Shown: positions 1 through 12,083, numbered from the stretch's first letter. The stretch is 64,000 nt of DNA from Cristatella mucedo (GCA_009760855.2 WPIO01000051.1:92001-156000), one strand, 5' to 3'. Numbers and translations are program-made. The notes: generated from the letters alone by a model not told the origin.

Positions 1-1640
1 GATTAGCGGAAAGAAAAGGAGCTATCAAAAGCGCTTACCTGCCGCATAGGCCTCAGAGGTCAGAATAGAAGTTATCTCCTCTCTATTCTCCTCTATTGCT
101 CCGTATGCCGTTCTACATCACCACGCTCATCCTCTGTTTTCAATTATTTGAACGTCTACCCAGTCTCTCCGCTTTCTGCGTATAGTACCTCCTCTCCGTG
201 CCTCTATTCGTCTTGCTCTTTCCTTCTCCAAGTCCGTCTCCATTTGCCACTCTCATCCGTCGAAGCGCCCTAGCGCCGATCGACGGAGGGCTGTTAAAGT
301 GTACATGCTATCGATTTGCGCTCTGCCATTTGAAATGGCATGCCATAAAGCAGTTGAACGAGATGCCTCGCGCGGCAGCCTTAGCGGGCAGGATGCTGCT
401 AAGTGAGGCGAGGCAAGGCAAGGGCGGACGCCGGCGGAGCCTCGCTCGGACGCTCGCTTTTTAGCGACCTCCCCTTCCCGCCGCCGACCACCCATCCACC
501 CCCACACCAGCAGACGGCCAGCCAATTAGCCGCTTTGGCCCCCCCGGAAAGATCGCGACAGGAGAGCGCGTTGGTGTTTCGTCGAGGAAGCGAAAGCTCT
601 TAGGCCGGCTGCAAAGCTAGGTAAACTGGCTCCGGTTAGCCGGCAAGCGCCGGATGAGCCTTGCCGTCGACGCAACTCGCGTGCTTGGCATTGACTCGAG
701 CAGGCCCCTCGAGGGCGGATCGCTCGCAGATCAATCGCCGCTAGCCAGCTTTCTGCCGGCTCACGAGCGTTGCGGATTTCCATGTGGCTGGCTATCTACC
801 GGAAGATGTGACGCCGAAGGCTTCTCTGCTATCGCGACCGAGAGCGAACGCAAATGGTGGCGCCAGATGTCCACCGCCAGATTCGGATGAGCCAATCAAG
901 GCTCGATGAGCCAATCAAGGCTAGTGCTCGTCAGGCCCGTGGCCCGTGGCTTTCCCGACGGATAGAACGAGGCTGGCGCCGCTCTCGCGAGCACGAGCGA
1001 TCAAGAGATCAGACCGATCAGGCCGATCGTGGACCAGACGATTCGCCGACGATCCGATGCAAAGCTGATGCAGGCGAGCAGTGCAGGCGCCACAGACGCC
1101 GCCGCATCTGCCGAGGCTTAACGAACTGAACGGCGACGGAGAGGCTTAGCACTACTGTCAGACGCTGACTACAGGCTTCGCTAAGCGGCAAGCCGACGGC
1201 GGCGGCGGCGGCGGCGGAGGTGGCTGTGGCTTCGCGGCAGGGCTGAGTGAGTGAGGCAGCGGTAGCAGCGGAACCAGTGGCGGCGGCAGTGCCGACGAAA
1301 ATGCTAGTCTGCGCATTTATGGCGGGCCTCTGTTGCACTTTAGCCGCCTGCCTCGCTCGGCAGCTCGACCCACGTCAACTGGAGCATGCTGGCTCTGGCA
1401 ATATTTGGCGGCTCCGACTCTGGCCGACCGACCGACCGAAGTAGAATCCGCTTGCCAAATGCGGCAGAAAATTCCCTCGTGGATCGCCTTTTCTGGCTCG
1501 GGGTGTACAGCACCACGTATCAATGTAGCGACCGCAGACAAGCGAGTCCAAAAACGGAAAGCATTCCCAGCAGCAACTGCAAATGGTCTGCACAGGCGCT
1601 CCGTCCTCTCGACCATGCTTTAGACTGATAGCCGTGTGAA
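1..1640. other. GC-rich non-coding stretch
   Basis: No ORF here resembles a known protein, and open frames occur on both strands at once, as expected from CpG-rich DNA with few stops. A 19-bp unit containing GATGAGCCAATCAAGG is repeated twice in tandem at about 886-923 and carries a CCAAT motif. If the minus-strand exon at 3359-3517 begins a gene, this stretch would be part of its first introns; I could not find a second charged exon in it. Confidence 0.5.
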
Positions 1641-1641
1641 A

Positions 1642-1708
1642 TGAGAGAGAGAGAGAGGAAGAGAGATAGAGGAAAAGAGAGAGATAGAGGAAAAGAGAGA
1701 GAGAGAGA

Positions 1709-1768
<60 letters not shown>

Positions 1769-1770
1769 GG
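1642..1770. repeat. (GA)n microsatellite
   Basis: About 130 bp of GAGAGA with occasional GGAA and TAGA interruptions. The Ser-Leu-rich frame on the other strand is only the translation of the repeat. Confidence 0.95.
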
Positions 1771-2404
1771 AAGAATACAAGTGAAAGAGACAGACGGCGA
1801 GAAATAGAGAGCGAGAGAAATACCGGGTGAGACTGAAAGACACTGAAGCGAAGTGTGCGTGTTTGCGCGTTGGCGTGTACGTGTTCAGGAAGGACGAAAG
1901 TATTATGAAATTAGAGTAGAAATTGAAATAGAAAAAAGTAAGGAGAGAGTGAAAAGGAGCTGATCCCTAATCTGGCAGCTCAGCGAAAGTACGAGACCAG
2001 GCCTGGCTGATGGTGGCTGAGAGGAGTGGAATGAACCGAAGGATGAGAGCAGGTGAGCAGGAAGAGATGGGAGGAGAGGGAGAGCGGAGTAGGCGGAGAG
2101 AGAGTAGGCGGAGAAGGGAGGACAGGAGAGAATAATGCTCAAAATAAAGCCAACGAGAGAACATTCAAGGCTCATCAATCCGGCGATACTAGGGCAACGT
2201 GGCTCTCCGACACTGCAGATTGGTGCGCGTCTATGCTATCTATGCGAGTCGCTCGCCGTCTACGTACGAATCTCCCTTTCCACGATGACACCAAGCTGGT
2301 TTCATATGCAGCGCTCTTTCAAGTGACGCAGTGAGAGGCCTCTGCTGTCGCCAGACGCGGTTAATGAGAAGGCTGGTGGCGGCGCCTCGGGCGACTTGAG
2401 AGGA
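1771..2404. other. Purine-rich non-coding stretch
   Basis: The DNA stays purine-rich (GGAGAGA-type) until about 2130 and then becomes mixed. I see no gene, RNA or transposon that I can support. Confidence 0.4.
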
Positions 2405-2700
2405 TCGACTCGCAGCAGCAGCAGCAGCAGCAGCAGATAGACAATCAGCAGCATCGAGAGCGGATAGACTGGCAGCAGCAGCAGGAGGATGGAATGAGGA
2501 GCCACCCGATCTGTACCGCTCAAGCGCCATGGAGCAGCCGCGCTGCAGCTGCATGCAATCGAAGGAGCGATGAAGGGAGCGGCAGCGCTTGCCAGGTGCA
2601 AATCCGACCAGCAGCGGGTTCTCTACTGCGGCGACCAGCAGCAGCAGCTGCAGCGTCAACGGCAGCGGCGGCAGCAGCAGCGGAGGCCGCGGCCGCTAGT
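2405..2700. repeat. CAG/CGG low-complexity patch
   Basis: Short runs of CAG (2412-2437, 2471-2485, 2637-2690) and CGGCGG give Gln, Ala or Leu runs in different frames. No frame extends into anything recognisable. Confidence 0.7.
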
Positions 2701-2845
2701 CGCCACTGCAGCCATCAGGGCGACAGGCGGGTTCTTCGAGGAGGCAGCTACCGCTTCCGAGCAGTGCAAACGAGTGCGGCGCGTACGTAAAGCCGCGTTC
2801 GAGCCACTGGTCATAGCAGGCAGCTCAACACGGTCGCCAGCGTCC

Positions 2846-3140
2846 TCGTTGAACAGCCTGCTGCAAGCACTGTGCCCGTGGCAGACTTACGCGGCTGTAT
2901 GAACAAACGACGCCAAGCTAGCTCAGCTAATAAATGGGGGTTTTGGGTTTACAGTTTAGGTCTACGAGCTTACGGTTTAGTATTTAGGTATTAGAAGAAG
3001 CACTAAATGGAGAAGATAACTAAACACGTGTTTATTTAACGTCAGTGTAAGCATACGCTTGCGACCGTGAACAGTCTGCTATGAGCGCTGCGCCGATAGC
3101 AGACTTACACGCATGGCTGTATGAACAAACGACGCCGCAT
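2846..3140 (+). repeat. Two direct copies of a ~75-bp segment
   Basis: A segment beginning TGAACAGCCTGCTG and ending in GGCTGTATGAACAAACGACG occurs at about 2849-2912 and again at about 3068-3137, roughly 220 bp apart. The copies share long exact blocks such as GGCTGTATGAACAAACGACG but differ by small insertions and substitutions. This looks like an old local duplication. Function unknown. Confidence 0.75.
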
Positions 3141-3358
3141 TAGCTGCGTAAAGACTGCACGCACCGAAGGCCGCGTTGCGTGAGCGACGCGCTCACAATG
3201 CAGTCGCGTCGAATCGAGGCCAGCGGAAGCGGAAGCGCAGGCGACCGCAGGGGCTGTGGGAGCTCGACGTTGCTCCGGGCCAGGGCCCGCCGGCCTCAGC
3301 GGAAAGCTAGCGGCGGCGACGACGCGCTGCCGCCCATCGTGCCAGCGTTCTCTCTCAC

Positions 3359-3517
3359 CTGTTTGGCTCGCAGTTGCCGTATCTCGTCCTCCTGCCGCTC
3401 CCGCTCCTGCTTCAGGAGCTCCTCGGCTTCGCTCAACTTCCGGGCGTCCTCCGCTTCCTTTTCCTTCCGCTTCTGCTCGTACAGCAGCTCGCCCTCGGAC
3501 TTCTCTGCCTCCGACAT
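3359..3517 (-). CDS. First coding exon of a putative troponin T gene
   Basis: The exon starts at an ATG in good context (GCCGCCATCATGT) and runs 53 codons in phase 0 to a consensus donor (CAG|gtgaga). It begins MSEAEKSEGELLYEQ and is then almost entirely charged helix ending KQERERQEDEIRQLRAKQ. Troponin T anchors the troponin complex to tropomyosin; its N-terminal helix in protostomes has a similar Lys/Arg/Glu pattern ending in an EKQ or AKQ block (family knowledge, not an alignment). It lies downstream of the troponin I gene on the same strand. No later exon is in the window, so the rest would lie left of position 1. It could instead be another coiled-coil protein or a troponin I paralogue. 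The exon itself is convincing; its identity is moderate. Confidence 0.5.
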
Positions 3518-3796
3518 GATGGCGGCGGGCAGGCAACAATCGAACTGCAGCGCATCGAAAGTGCGCTCGCATTCCATTCCGCGAGCCTAGAGAGCCGGAG
3601 AGCGCCAAGGCAGCGCCGGCCGTTTGTTCCGACGCTTGTCTCTCGCACCGCAGTGCGTTAGCCGCGCCCCAGGGCGCTCGCTCTCTCTCTCTCTCTTTTG
3701 GTGGGCGTCGCGACGATAGTGCGTCGTTCGGGCCAATGTGGTTTTCAGTAGTACAGCGAGCGAGCCGGACTGAGCCGACTGCCGGAGGGTGAGCGC

Positions 3797-3850
3797 TAGC
3801 TGCACGGCCGGCCGGCCGCCAATGCCGGCGGCCGGCCGGCCGTGCAGCTA
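3797..3850. repeat. Perfect 24-bp inverted repeat, 6-nt loop
   Basis: Arms 3797-3820 and 3827-3850 are exact reverse complements around the loop AATGCC. The arms begin TAGCTGCACGGCC and consist mostly of GGCC repeats, so the hairpin would be very stable. It lies about 280 bp upstream of the ATG of the minus-strand exon at 3517, possibly in its promoter or 5' leader. Confidence 0.95.
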
Positions 3851-4540
3851 ATGCGAAAGCGCGCGTCGCGTGCGTTCAGCGCGCGTGCGCTCTTGAGATC
3901 AGCGCCGCACGAAGAAACCGGCGTTCCCGTCGAGTTTGCTCGTCCTTTCTGTCGCTCGTTCGTCGCCGCTCGAATGCCGCACCTGCGCGCGCACCGCTCG
4001 TGGCAGCTCGCGCACTGCACGCACTTCGACGATAAATATCTGGCGTGGCGCGCTCGAGAGATCTACAGATAGCGACCGTGCTGAGATTAGTCGACTGCTA
4101 TCACAATTGGAGTCAACCCGACGTATATAGCAGCAACATGTTGGCCGCCGCCTACGTAGGTGGCGCCCTTCGTCCGACGTCCGCCCGCTTATGCATCTTT
4201 TCGTACGCTTTCAAGGGAGTTCTCCGGCCAAAACGGCTAAAAATAGTGCTTCCACTCTTTTTTCGCTACCATCTTGATGGCAGAGCCATTATGAGAACTC
4301 AAGCGCGGCTTTCAGGAGGTGCGTGAAGGCTCAGAGGCAGCAGGGCAGGGCGGGCGGAGCAGGGCGGGACAGGCTGAGCTCGAACACATCAGCGTGAGCT
4401 TCTCGGACGGCGCAGGGCGGCGGCGGCGGCGGCGGGGGAAGGGGTAGGGGCAGCCACGGATTTTCAGAGAATGCGCCGAGAATGTCTGAGGCCCAGCCAC
4501 TAAGAGGCCTATTTTCAAGGTAGACAAAAGTTTGCATTGT

Positions 4541-4698
4541 GCCGAGCTGGTTTGGTCTAGCGGTTAAGGTCCTCGCTGCCGGGACCAAGGTCTGACTGAG
4601 GTCGTGGGCTCGAGCCCCGAGGCATACGTGAAGCGCCTGAATAGAGATTAAGTTCTCTTGAGGCGCTATGTAAATGAATTATATTTACATTAATTATG
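4541..4698 (+). mobile_element. tRNA-derived SINE, family 1
   Basis: The head has a good RNA polymerase III A box (TGGTCTAGCGG, 4553-4563) and B box (GGCTCGAGCCC, 4607-4617). The tail (about 4631-4671) reads AAGCGCCTGAATAGAGATTA and then the pairing half, the same stem-loop that ends the LINE copies in this window. It ends in AT-rich sequence. Other copies lie at about 46.1 kb and 59.0 kb. The sharing implies mobilisation by the LINE reverse transcriptase. Confidence 0.88.
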
Positions 4699-5895
4699 TT
4701 TATTGAACATCTCACAGCATCTCGCACATCTCTCGGGGGAGGGGGAGGGGGCGCGCGTATCGTGGCAGCATCAGGGCGACAGCAGCTCGCGCTATTTTGC
4801 CTGTGCGGATGAGTCGTCGTTCGGTGCTTTTATATTTTTGGAAAAGCTTGATTACAGCACGATGCGTTGCAGAGAACTCGGAGGTCTCGGCTCGGAGTGA
4901 GAAATCGGATTCGCAGCTTTGCTCTGCTTATTGATTTCGTTCCGCTATCGCTGCTGCCATTTAACTGAGCTTGAAAGATGGACTGCAGCAGTGCAGCCGA
5001 GTTTTTCTCTCCGGCGACCGATCAAGCGTTTAAGGATAGCGAAAATGGCTTAACGAAGAACGAGGCTTGGATGAGATTTGTAAGAAGCACGCGAGGAAAA
5101 GAGAGACGGGAAGCTGCAGGACGTTCACACGTCAAAAAGTCACAGTTCAAGTGTAAAAAAAACTCGCCACTTCTTCCGTTCTTTAAAGAGCCGTGGTAAT
5201 TATTCGTGTTCTCTCGCCGAGACGTTCCTGCTCGCGACACTGCTTGTGCTCGCGATTTATCGTCGCACGTCGCATGTCTTATGCAATGCGAATGTACCGC
5301 TGATGCACCGCAATGCACTGCGAATGTATTATCCGCTCGTCCTCCGGGCCTATCCTCTTGGAAGCTGCGGCGAATTACTCAGATGCCGCCATTCTAGGTA
5401 GCGCACGCGGGCGTCATTTCAATTTCCCGCCGTCCGACGTGAGCGGCGAGCCGCTAAGCGGTCGTCTACGCGAAAAGAGAACTTTTTCCGTCGGCAAGGC
5501 TATCGGTGCGGCGCGCGCGGTGGCGCTCCGGCGCGTGGCTAGCGAGCACAGCGGGCGGCGGATGTGACGCGATGAGAGCGGGACATTTACTTCCTGCGGA
5601 TGACAGCGACTCGCCCGGCCTGGTGCTGGCGCTCGGTGCTAGGACGCCGATACGCTCCATCCATCCGCCGCACGTTTCGACGCACTCGTCGTCGCGTTCG
5701 GCGTCTATCCACCGCCAAATGGCTCGAAAAACTCCGAGTGCACGCCGATAGGCCGTCCAGCGTTAAGCCTTTAGCAGTCAGCATTCAGCCAATCGCAAAT
5801 CCGCGGTGCAATGTTCGGTATTCCGCTAACGATCGCGACGTGCAGATTCGCAGGACGGGTTAGTTTCTGTAGCGTTGCGTTGCATCGCGCTCCCC

Positions 5896-5898
<3 letters not shown>
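4699..5898. other. Non-coding stretch
   Basis: Composition shifts from AT-balanced (4.7-5.2 kb) to CpG-rich (after 5.4 kb). Open frames of 60-90 codons resemble nothing I know and lack convincing splice contexts. Confidence 0.4.

Positions 5899-5962
<64 letters not shown>
5899..5962. repeat. (CT)n microsatellite
   Basis: About 32 uninterrupted CT units. Confidence 0.97.
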
Positions 5963-5966
<4 letters not shown>

Positions 5967-7640
5967 CTCGTCGTCGTCCTGCTAAGTCCTAATCGGTCGC
6001 GAGATCCTCGTACGGACCGACGGCAATAGACTTCCCCCACACTCTCTGTTGGTGGCTTGGGCTGTTGCTAGCAAGCAATAGTGACACGGGGCAATTTTTT
6101 TCGGTCAGCCGTCGCCGCATCTTCGCGGAAGCGTTTCGGACCGAAACGCTCGATCCGGCGCCGTCGGCATTCCACTCTCGCTCGCGCGCGCGCGCGTTCT
6201 CTCTTCAAAATTGCATCGCTTCTGGGGCTTAGCGAATAGCCGCGCCGCGTCGTACTTGCGCCAAGGTGACCGACCGCTGTCGCGCGAGGCGCACTGGCGG
6301 CGGCGGCGGCGGCGGCGGCCGGGGCGACCGAGAGCAATTCGCGCGTCCGTCGGCGTACGATGCGAGCGCCGCCGCTGGCTACCGGCGCCGCCGCCGACGC
6401 CTGTGCACGCGCGCATCCGGTGGTCTTTCGCTTCTTCGAGAGAGAATCGAACGTATCGAGGACGGCTCGCCGGCGCCTCGCGCCCGCACGCGGCTGTCTG
6501 CTACCCAGTGACGCACCGGCTGCGCGGCGCCGGCCACGCGCGACGCGGACCAGCCGCTCGGAGGCTCCAGCTCTAGCGGCCCCTAACCCTTCGAAATGGC
6601 CGGCCCCGCGGAGGCGGCGGCGGCGGCAAAAGGCCATCGGCGCGAGCGGCCGCGCCTCGGCTCGCGCCCGCATAAACCGTCCTAAAGCCGTCGCCTCAGT
6701 CACTAGATACCAATAGCGACGGCCTTGAAAACGCTCGCGGCTGCCGACGCGGCTGGGCACTGTCTGCGGCACTGGCGGCGGCCGGGCGGGCGTGGGGCCG
6801 GGCCTGAAAGGCCGCCGCCGCGGCCCCACGCCTCCGCCAGTGCGACGCGGAGCCGACGGCGTGCTGCAGCGGCCTACCTCAACGGGCAAAGACGCTCCGG
6901 CGACGAAACGCGAGCGATGCGCGAGCACGCAGACGTCGGAGGTGAGAACGCCTGGCTCTGCTGCGTATCTCTTCTGCTCGCAAGGCGGAAGAAGAAGGAG
7001 GATGCGGGGCGGGTCGGGTCGGCGCGCGTGCGCTCGCGCGCGCGTGCGCAGGCTCGCCTTATTAAATTGATAGCCTCAATCTGGCCTCGCTGCAATGTCT
7101 GTATCTTTACGGTTCTTTAAAACGCCGGTATAATGCTTGGCAGGTGAGTATGCCGCTGACATTTATCTAGCCTTCATTAGCGGACGTAATTAACTTCCGT
7201 CTGCACTGCCCGAGCTCGCTCGCTGGCTGAGCAAGGCATGGGCTCGGCGCCTCCCGCACAACTGAGCTGCCAGCTTTAGCTTCATTCGTCCATTCGTCCG
7301 TCCGTCCGTCTTTTCGTCTGTCCGTCGGTCCGCGGCGCGCCCGCACTCTTCTTGGCTAACCAGAGCACCTTTCGCGCTCGGTTCCGCGCGCTATCAGCAA
7401 CGCCCTCTCTTCTTGGGCGCCCCATCATTCCTGCTATCTGCGAAGCGATGCGAGCGCAGGACGCAGAGCGCGAAGCCACCTGGCCGGTGCTAGCTAGCGG
7501 CCCACATTTTCCTGTTGGTGAATAGCGCTCCGCGTTCGTAGAAGTAGAAAGCCACTGTGGGCAGGCACAGTAGAGCCTCGCCACAAACCGGAATACACCT
7601 TGCCGCGCCGTAGCCGTGGGCCGCGTAGATGCCTTTATCT
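5963..7640. other. CpG-rich non-coding stretch
   Basis: Very high CpG density with CGG/CCG runs (for example 6296-6320). A 286-codon minus-strand frame and several plus-strand frames overlap one another. They are Arg/Ala/Pro-rich and look like stop-poor GC-rich DNA. The region has the composition of an unmethylated promoter or CpG island, but no start site can be placed. Confidence 0.45.
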
Positions 7641-7644
7641 CCCC

Positions 7645-7739
<95 letters not shown>

Positions 7740-7740
7740 C
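7641..7740. repeat. (CT)n microsatellite
   Basis: About 100 bp of CT units with single TT and GT interruptions. Confidence 0.97.
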
Positions 7741-10700
7741 ACCTCTCTCTTTTTCTGCTACTTTTTTGCGGTTGAGGCTCTGTCGCGTCACTCCCACGCC
7801 ACGCTGTGCTTTGGTTTTTGGGCGCGCCGTGTCATTATTACGGCGGCGGCGACTTCTTATCGCGCATCGCTGGATTGTGTTATCCTCCGGATTGTCCGCC
7901 ATCTTTGTTTTCCCCTGCGGGCAGCTCGCTCCAGCGATGGAGTCACACGCGGCTCCTTCACTTTGTCAAGAATAAATAGACGAACGAATCGGTTGGCAGC
8001 ACTCGAAGCGTACAGCTCACGGAGGCGGAAGAAAGCGGCCGGCGCGCGAGATTCTCGAGCTCACCGTCTAGCGGTGCGGATTCTGCGGCGTCGCGTGCGG
8101 GCTCTCGGAACGGCAAGTGTCTGGGATTTTGTGTGGCGCAGCGCGTGGTGCGCTTTTTATTTTTTCGTCTGCCGAATTGCTACTGGCGCTATTTTGAGCC
8201 ACCGGTCGATTGCGCCGCTCAATTTCCGTCCGCCTTACGGCCGACCCATCCGCGCCGAGGAAGGCACGCCCAGGTGCAATCCGGAGTCCGCTTAACTTAT
8301 CAGGGGGCAACGCTCAAAGTTTACGCTACGCCAAGACGCCCGGCACTAGCGCCGTCATAATGGGGGCCTGCTCTTTCAGGAAAAAAGATCATTAGCCACC
8401 TTTCCGCCCGCGCCCTCAAGCTAATCTGGCGCAGACCACTGATCGGTGGTCAGCTCCGAAATCGGCACCGCGCGCCACCCCCGGAAGTAGCGAACCAAGA
8501 AATGCGGCGCGCGCAACTGCCTTCCTTCAACCGTCGCAGGCCACTCTGAGCTGATCGCTTTAAAACTAATGGCGTCCATCTCAGTAGGCGCATCTAATTA
8601 TGCGGCGGCTCAGGAATAAGTACTCCTGCTCGAGTGCTGCCCGAGCACCGGCGGTCTGCCTGATGGGCCGCCGCATGGTGGCGCTAAATGCGGGCGCTGC
8701 CCGCCGGCGGCGCGTCCATCTGCGGCGGCAGCGGCTCCGGCTGGACTGATCGGCTCTTTCCGGAGATATCGGCAGCGTTAGCTAGCTAACGCTGCCGAAA
8801 CACTCGATTTCAGCGGCGAGTAGACATGACGCGACCGACTAAACTGCAGCGGCGGCAGCGGTGAAGACGACGACGATGGCGAAGGGCCTCGCTGGAGGCG
8901 GTGAGGCGGGAAAGGGCTCTGCCGGGCGAAGGCTAAAGGGCCTTTTTCCGCGAATGATTTCGTCTGCCGCTGGCGAAGGCAGTGGCCGCGGCAACGGCGC
9001 GCTAGCGCCCGTGCAGTGGCCTCCCTAGCAAAGGCGCCCATGCGGAGCGAATTAGTGCTGCAGGAGCCACTGTTGCTCGGCCCGAGCGTCGCCGATCGCC
9101 TCCTCATCGCGCGCAACCTGTTTTTTGCGACGCGCCCTGACGGCGCGACGGACGCAATCTCCGCCACCCTTAAAGTGGGCGCGGGTTGGTCGCCACCTGC
9201 GGTTCCGCAGCGGCCCCGGAGGAGCTGACGCGCGTAAACTTGACCATTTATTTACCTGAGCTCGCTAGCGAAATACTGACAAAATGCCGCGTCAGTGCGA
9301 GAGACGCACGAGCCGCTGCCGCTCGCCTCCGCGGATCGCCCGTCGGCTTCTTTCGGCCGCGGCGGGCCGGGCGGAGCGGCGCCACTCTCCGCCTGAACCG
9401 GTGCCGAGAGGCGGCAGCGGCGTCGGCGGTCCGCTCGATTCTCGCAAATTCACACGTGGCCGCAATCTGCTGTGCGGTACTAGCGCCGCTCAGCAGAAGG
9501 CAGAGTGTGCGGCGGCACCGGGTGCTGCCGGCAGCCGCGGCGGGACCTTCAGCCGAGGAGTGCCAATGCAACCCGTTTGCGGTTACGGCGCACGTGCGGC
9601 GGTCGAGAGAAGGACGCAGGCGAAGGAGGAAGCGCGCGCGCATGCGCGCGAAGGAGGAGCGCTTCTTCCGCCTCCCGAAAACTTGGCGTCTAGCCTCGTT
9701 GCTCCGCCGCCGCCGCCGCCGCCGCACGAAAGAAAGCGATACGAAGCGGCGCTCAAGGAGAGGGAGCCGTCGCGCCGCCGATCACTCGGCCGCACGACTG
9801 CCGACGGCGCTGTCTGGCGACGACGCTCGCGCGCCGATCGCTGAGCGCGGGTGGCGCGCGGGCGTTTCCCGAGCTCCCGTAGCAGGATGCAAGCGTCGGC
9901 ATTGCCGCCGGACGTAGCCGGAAGTAGTGGGTCGCGAGTTTCTCCTGAACGGCGAAAGCGCTTGCTGTACGACCTTGGCCTTCGGCGCGGCCAGGTCTCG
10001 TAATCGGACGTTTTATTTACGCGTCCGCTAATTGATTTTGACTGGCGTGCGCAAATATTACATCCTCGAACTAGCCAACTACTTAGCGACGCGCGCGCCC
10101 GCTTACGGCAGACAGACTGTGGCTAAAGGTTGGCGAGCGAAATGATGCACTGTCTCGCTCCGCTTGCAGACAGTTCTTCGCGGGTGAGCTGCCTGCGAAT
10201 TACTTGCCCGGAGACCTGTTTCTTTTTTTACACTCGCGCTCGCTCTTCGATTCGCCTCGATTTGGACAGAGGGCAGAGCAGGCCCGTCGGCCACGCGGTG
10301 GCGACCGAACGTCGGAGCGAGAGGGCTAGCGCGCCGCCAATTCAGACGAGCCAGAGCGTTGCTTAAGCTGCTGAGAAGCCCACTTCGAGAAGACCTCCGG
10401 CTTCGCTGGAGAACGCTGGACGCGCGCTGGATGCCCCGCGCGCGCGCGAGCGCACCTGGCTCAGGCTTTTCGGATAATGCAAAACAACGCGTTCCGCCGC
10501 AGCTGGCTGGCCGATGCGAAAGCGGTCCTCCTCTCTTGGCCCGTGCCGCGTAAAAGTGCGCGTTGTCAAGTGACGTTTGACGTCTCTCCGTCTAGCCAAT
10601 GCGTGTAAATCTGTTCACGTTTCGAAGGAAGACAAGTTGGCGTCTCTGCAAATGAGCTAGGATAGTATTCAAGCCTCGTTGAGCTAGATCGTCTGACTCC
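7741..10700. other. CpG-rich non-coding stretch
   Basis: No recognisable coding exon. It contains a 30-bp perfect palindrome at 8769-8798 (separate entry), a CCG run at about 9706-9724 and an alternating CG tract near 9632-9650. CpG density falls sharply near 10.65 kb. Confidence 0.45.
8769..8798. repeat. 30-bp perfect palindrome
   Basis: TCGGCAGCGTTAGCT is followed directly by its exact reverse complement with no loop. It could be a dimeric protein-binding site or a cruciform-prone sequence; nothing nearby decides. Confidence 0.95.
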
Positions 10701-10904
10701 GGCGGGCCTAAGGACCGCGGGCATGCTCAACTACTCATTTGGCGGTCAATGCACTAAATTTTCTGTACTATTCTAATAACAATGCCATTTTTAATAGCTT
10801 ATATTAATAATGATAAACTTAATTAGTAGCAGCAATCAGAAAACTACATCTCTTTCTCGGGACTCTCCTAAGTTACAAGTGTTGACACTGAACATGTTAA
10901 AAGT

Positions 10905-11080
10905 AAAGGTTAGCCGAGTCGGCAGCCTCATTTATATAGGGTATGAAGAGCCTTAACGGCGCCGCTTGTTTCGGGGATCGTCGGCAGAATGACTCGAACC
11001 CATGACCTCGGTCGTGAAGAGCAAGCACCTTACTCAGGGGCTATGACCCAGGGCTCGTCGCCATAACATGCTTCCTTTAC
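10905..11080 (-). mobile_element. tRNA-derived SINE, family 2
   Basis: Read on the minus strand there is a B box GGGTTCGAGTC (about 11000), upstream of it a degenerate A-box region with GAGTAAGG, and downstream a tail with GCCGTTAAGGCTCTTC and ATATAAATGAGGCTG. The same tail occurs in the copies at 52.2 kb and 62.2 kb. This tail differs from the family 1/LINE tail, so a different LINE partner is expected. Confidence 0.72.
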
Positions 11081-11668
11081 AGCACGCAGAAAGTGCCTAG
11101 ATAGAGATTTAGTATTAGAGTGCGCTGTAAAAACGTCGTACTATTGTTATCGTTATTATTATTATGAATTGAAATACGGCGCTGGTTAGAACTTCCGCCA
11201 TGATAGTCTGCACAACAACAGCGACGAGCACACAGCTATTTGCATTCGTGTAGTCGAGGAATGTACGGGGTCGAGCGAGGCATAATTTCAGAGCCTTGCA
11301 GAAACCAATTGGTGTACGTCATAGACGGGCTTGCAATTCGGTCAAGCACGCAGGCTTAGCAATAGCAGATGCACGCCGTGGGAACAGACCGTCGGCGGCG
11401 AGTTTGATGCCGCGACGCGCGTGCTCGCGCCGCAGCGGCGCGAACCCGGTCTACGGTCGCTCGCCGGTAGCGAGCGCCGAGCTGGCCCAGCTCAAACGCG
11501 AGCGCCTGGCGAACTGGTCGAACGAGCGGGTGGCAGGCACGCAACGTCCGGCTCGCCCGCGCTGCGCTTCGGCTAGCGCTCGCTCGCGATGGCTGCGCGA
11601 GCTCTCCCGGGCGCGCGCAGGTGCTCGTACCCACCCCGGCCCGCGCGATTTGGCGCGCGGGTCGAGCC

Positions 11669-11773
<105 letters not shown>

Positions 11774-12029
11774 ACGCGAGCTGGCCCTCTCCTTACAAAG
11801 TACGGCCTGCCGGGTAACTTTCGCTACCGTCCTAGCGATCGGTAGGCGGCAGAGCTTAGGTATCGCGATGACGACGCGCCACCTAAGCGACGACGCCTGA
11901 TTGGTTGCTCAAGAATAGACTGGCAGGAGTGTGATGCGATACGTGCGGAGCGACGAAGATGGACGTGAGCGGCGAGTGAGCGCCGGCGGCGCTGCCGCCG
12001 GTTCTGCGGGTAATAGAGAGCCTAAAGAG

Positions 12030-12049
12030 CGGCGGCGGCGTCGGCGTCG

Positions 12050-12081
<32 letters not shown>

Positions 12082-12083
12082 GG
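12030..12083 (+). repeat. GGCGTC hexamer repeat
   Basis: About nine units of GGCGTC mixed with GGC. Confidence 0.9.

Noticed and set aside
4541-4620. True tRNA gene
   Set aside because: A and B boxes are present but the arms do not fold as a cloverleaf and a LINE-type tail follows, so it is a SINE.
6068-6928. 286-codon minus-strand ORF as a gene
   Set aside because: Arg/Ala/Pro-rich, overlaps equally long frames on the other strand, no domain; expected in CpG-rich DNA.
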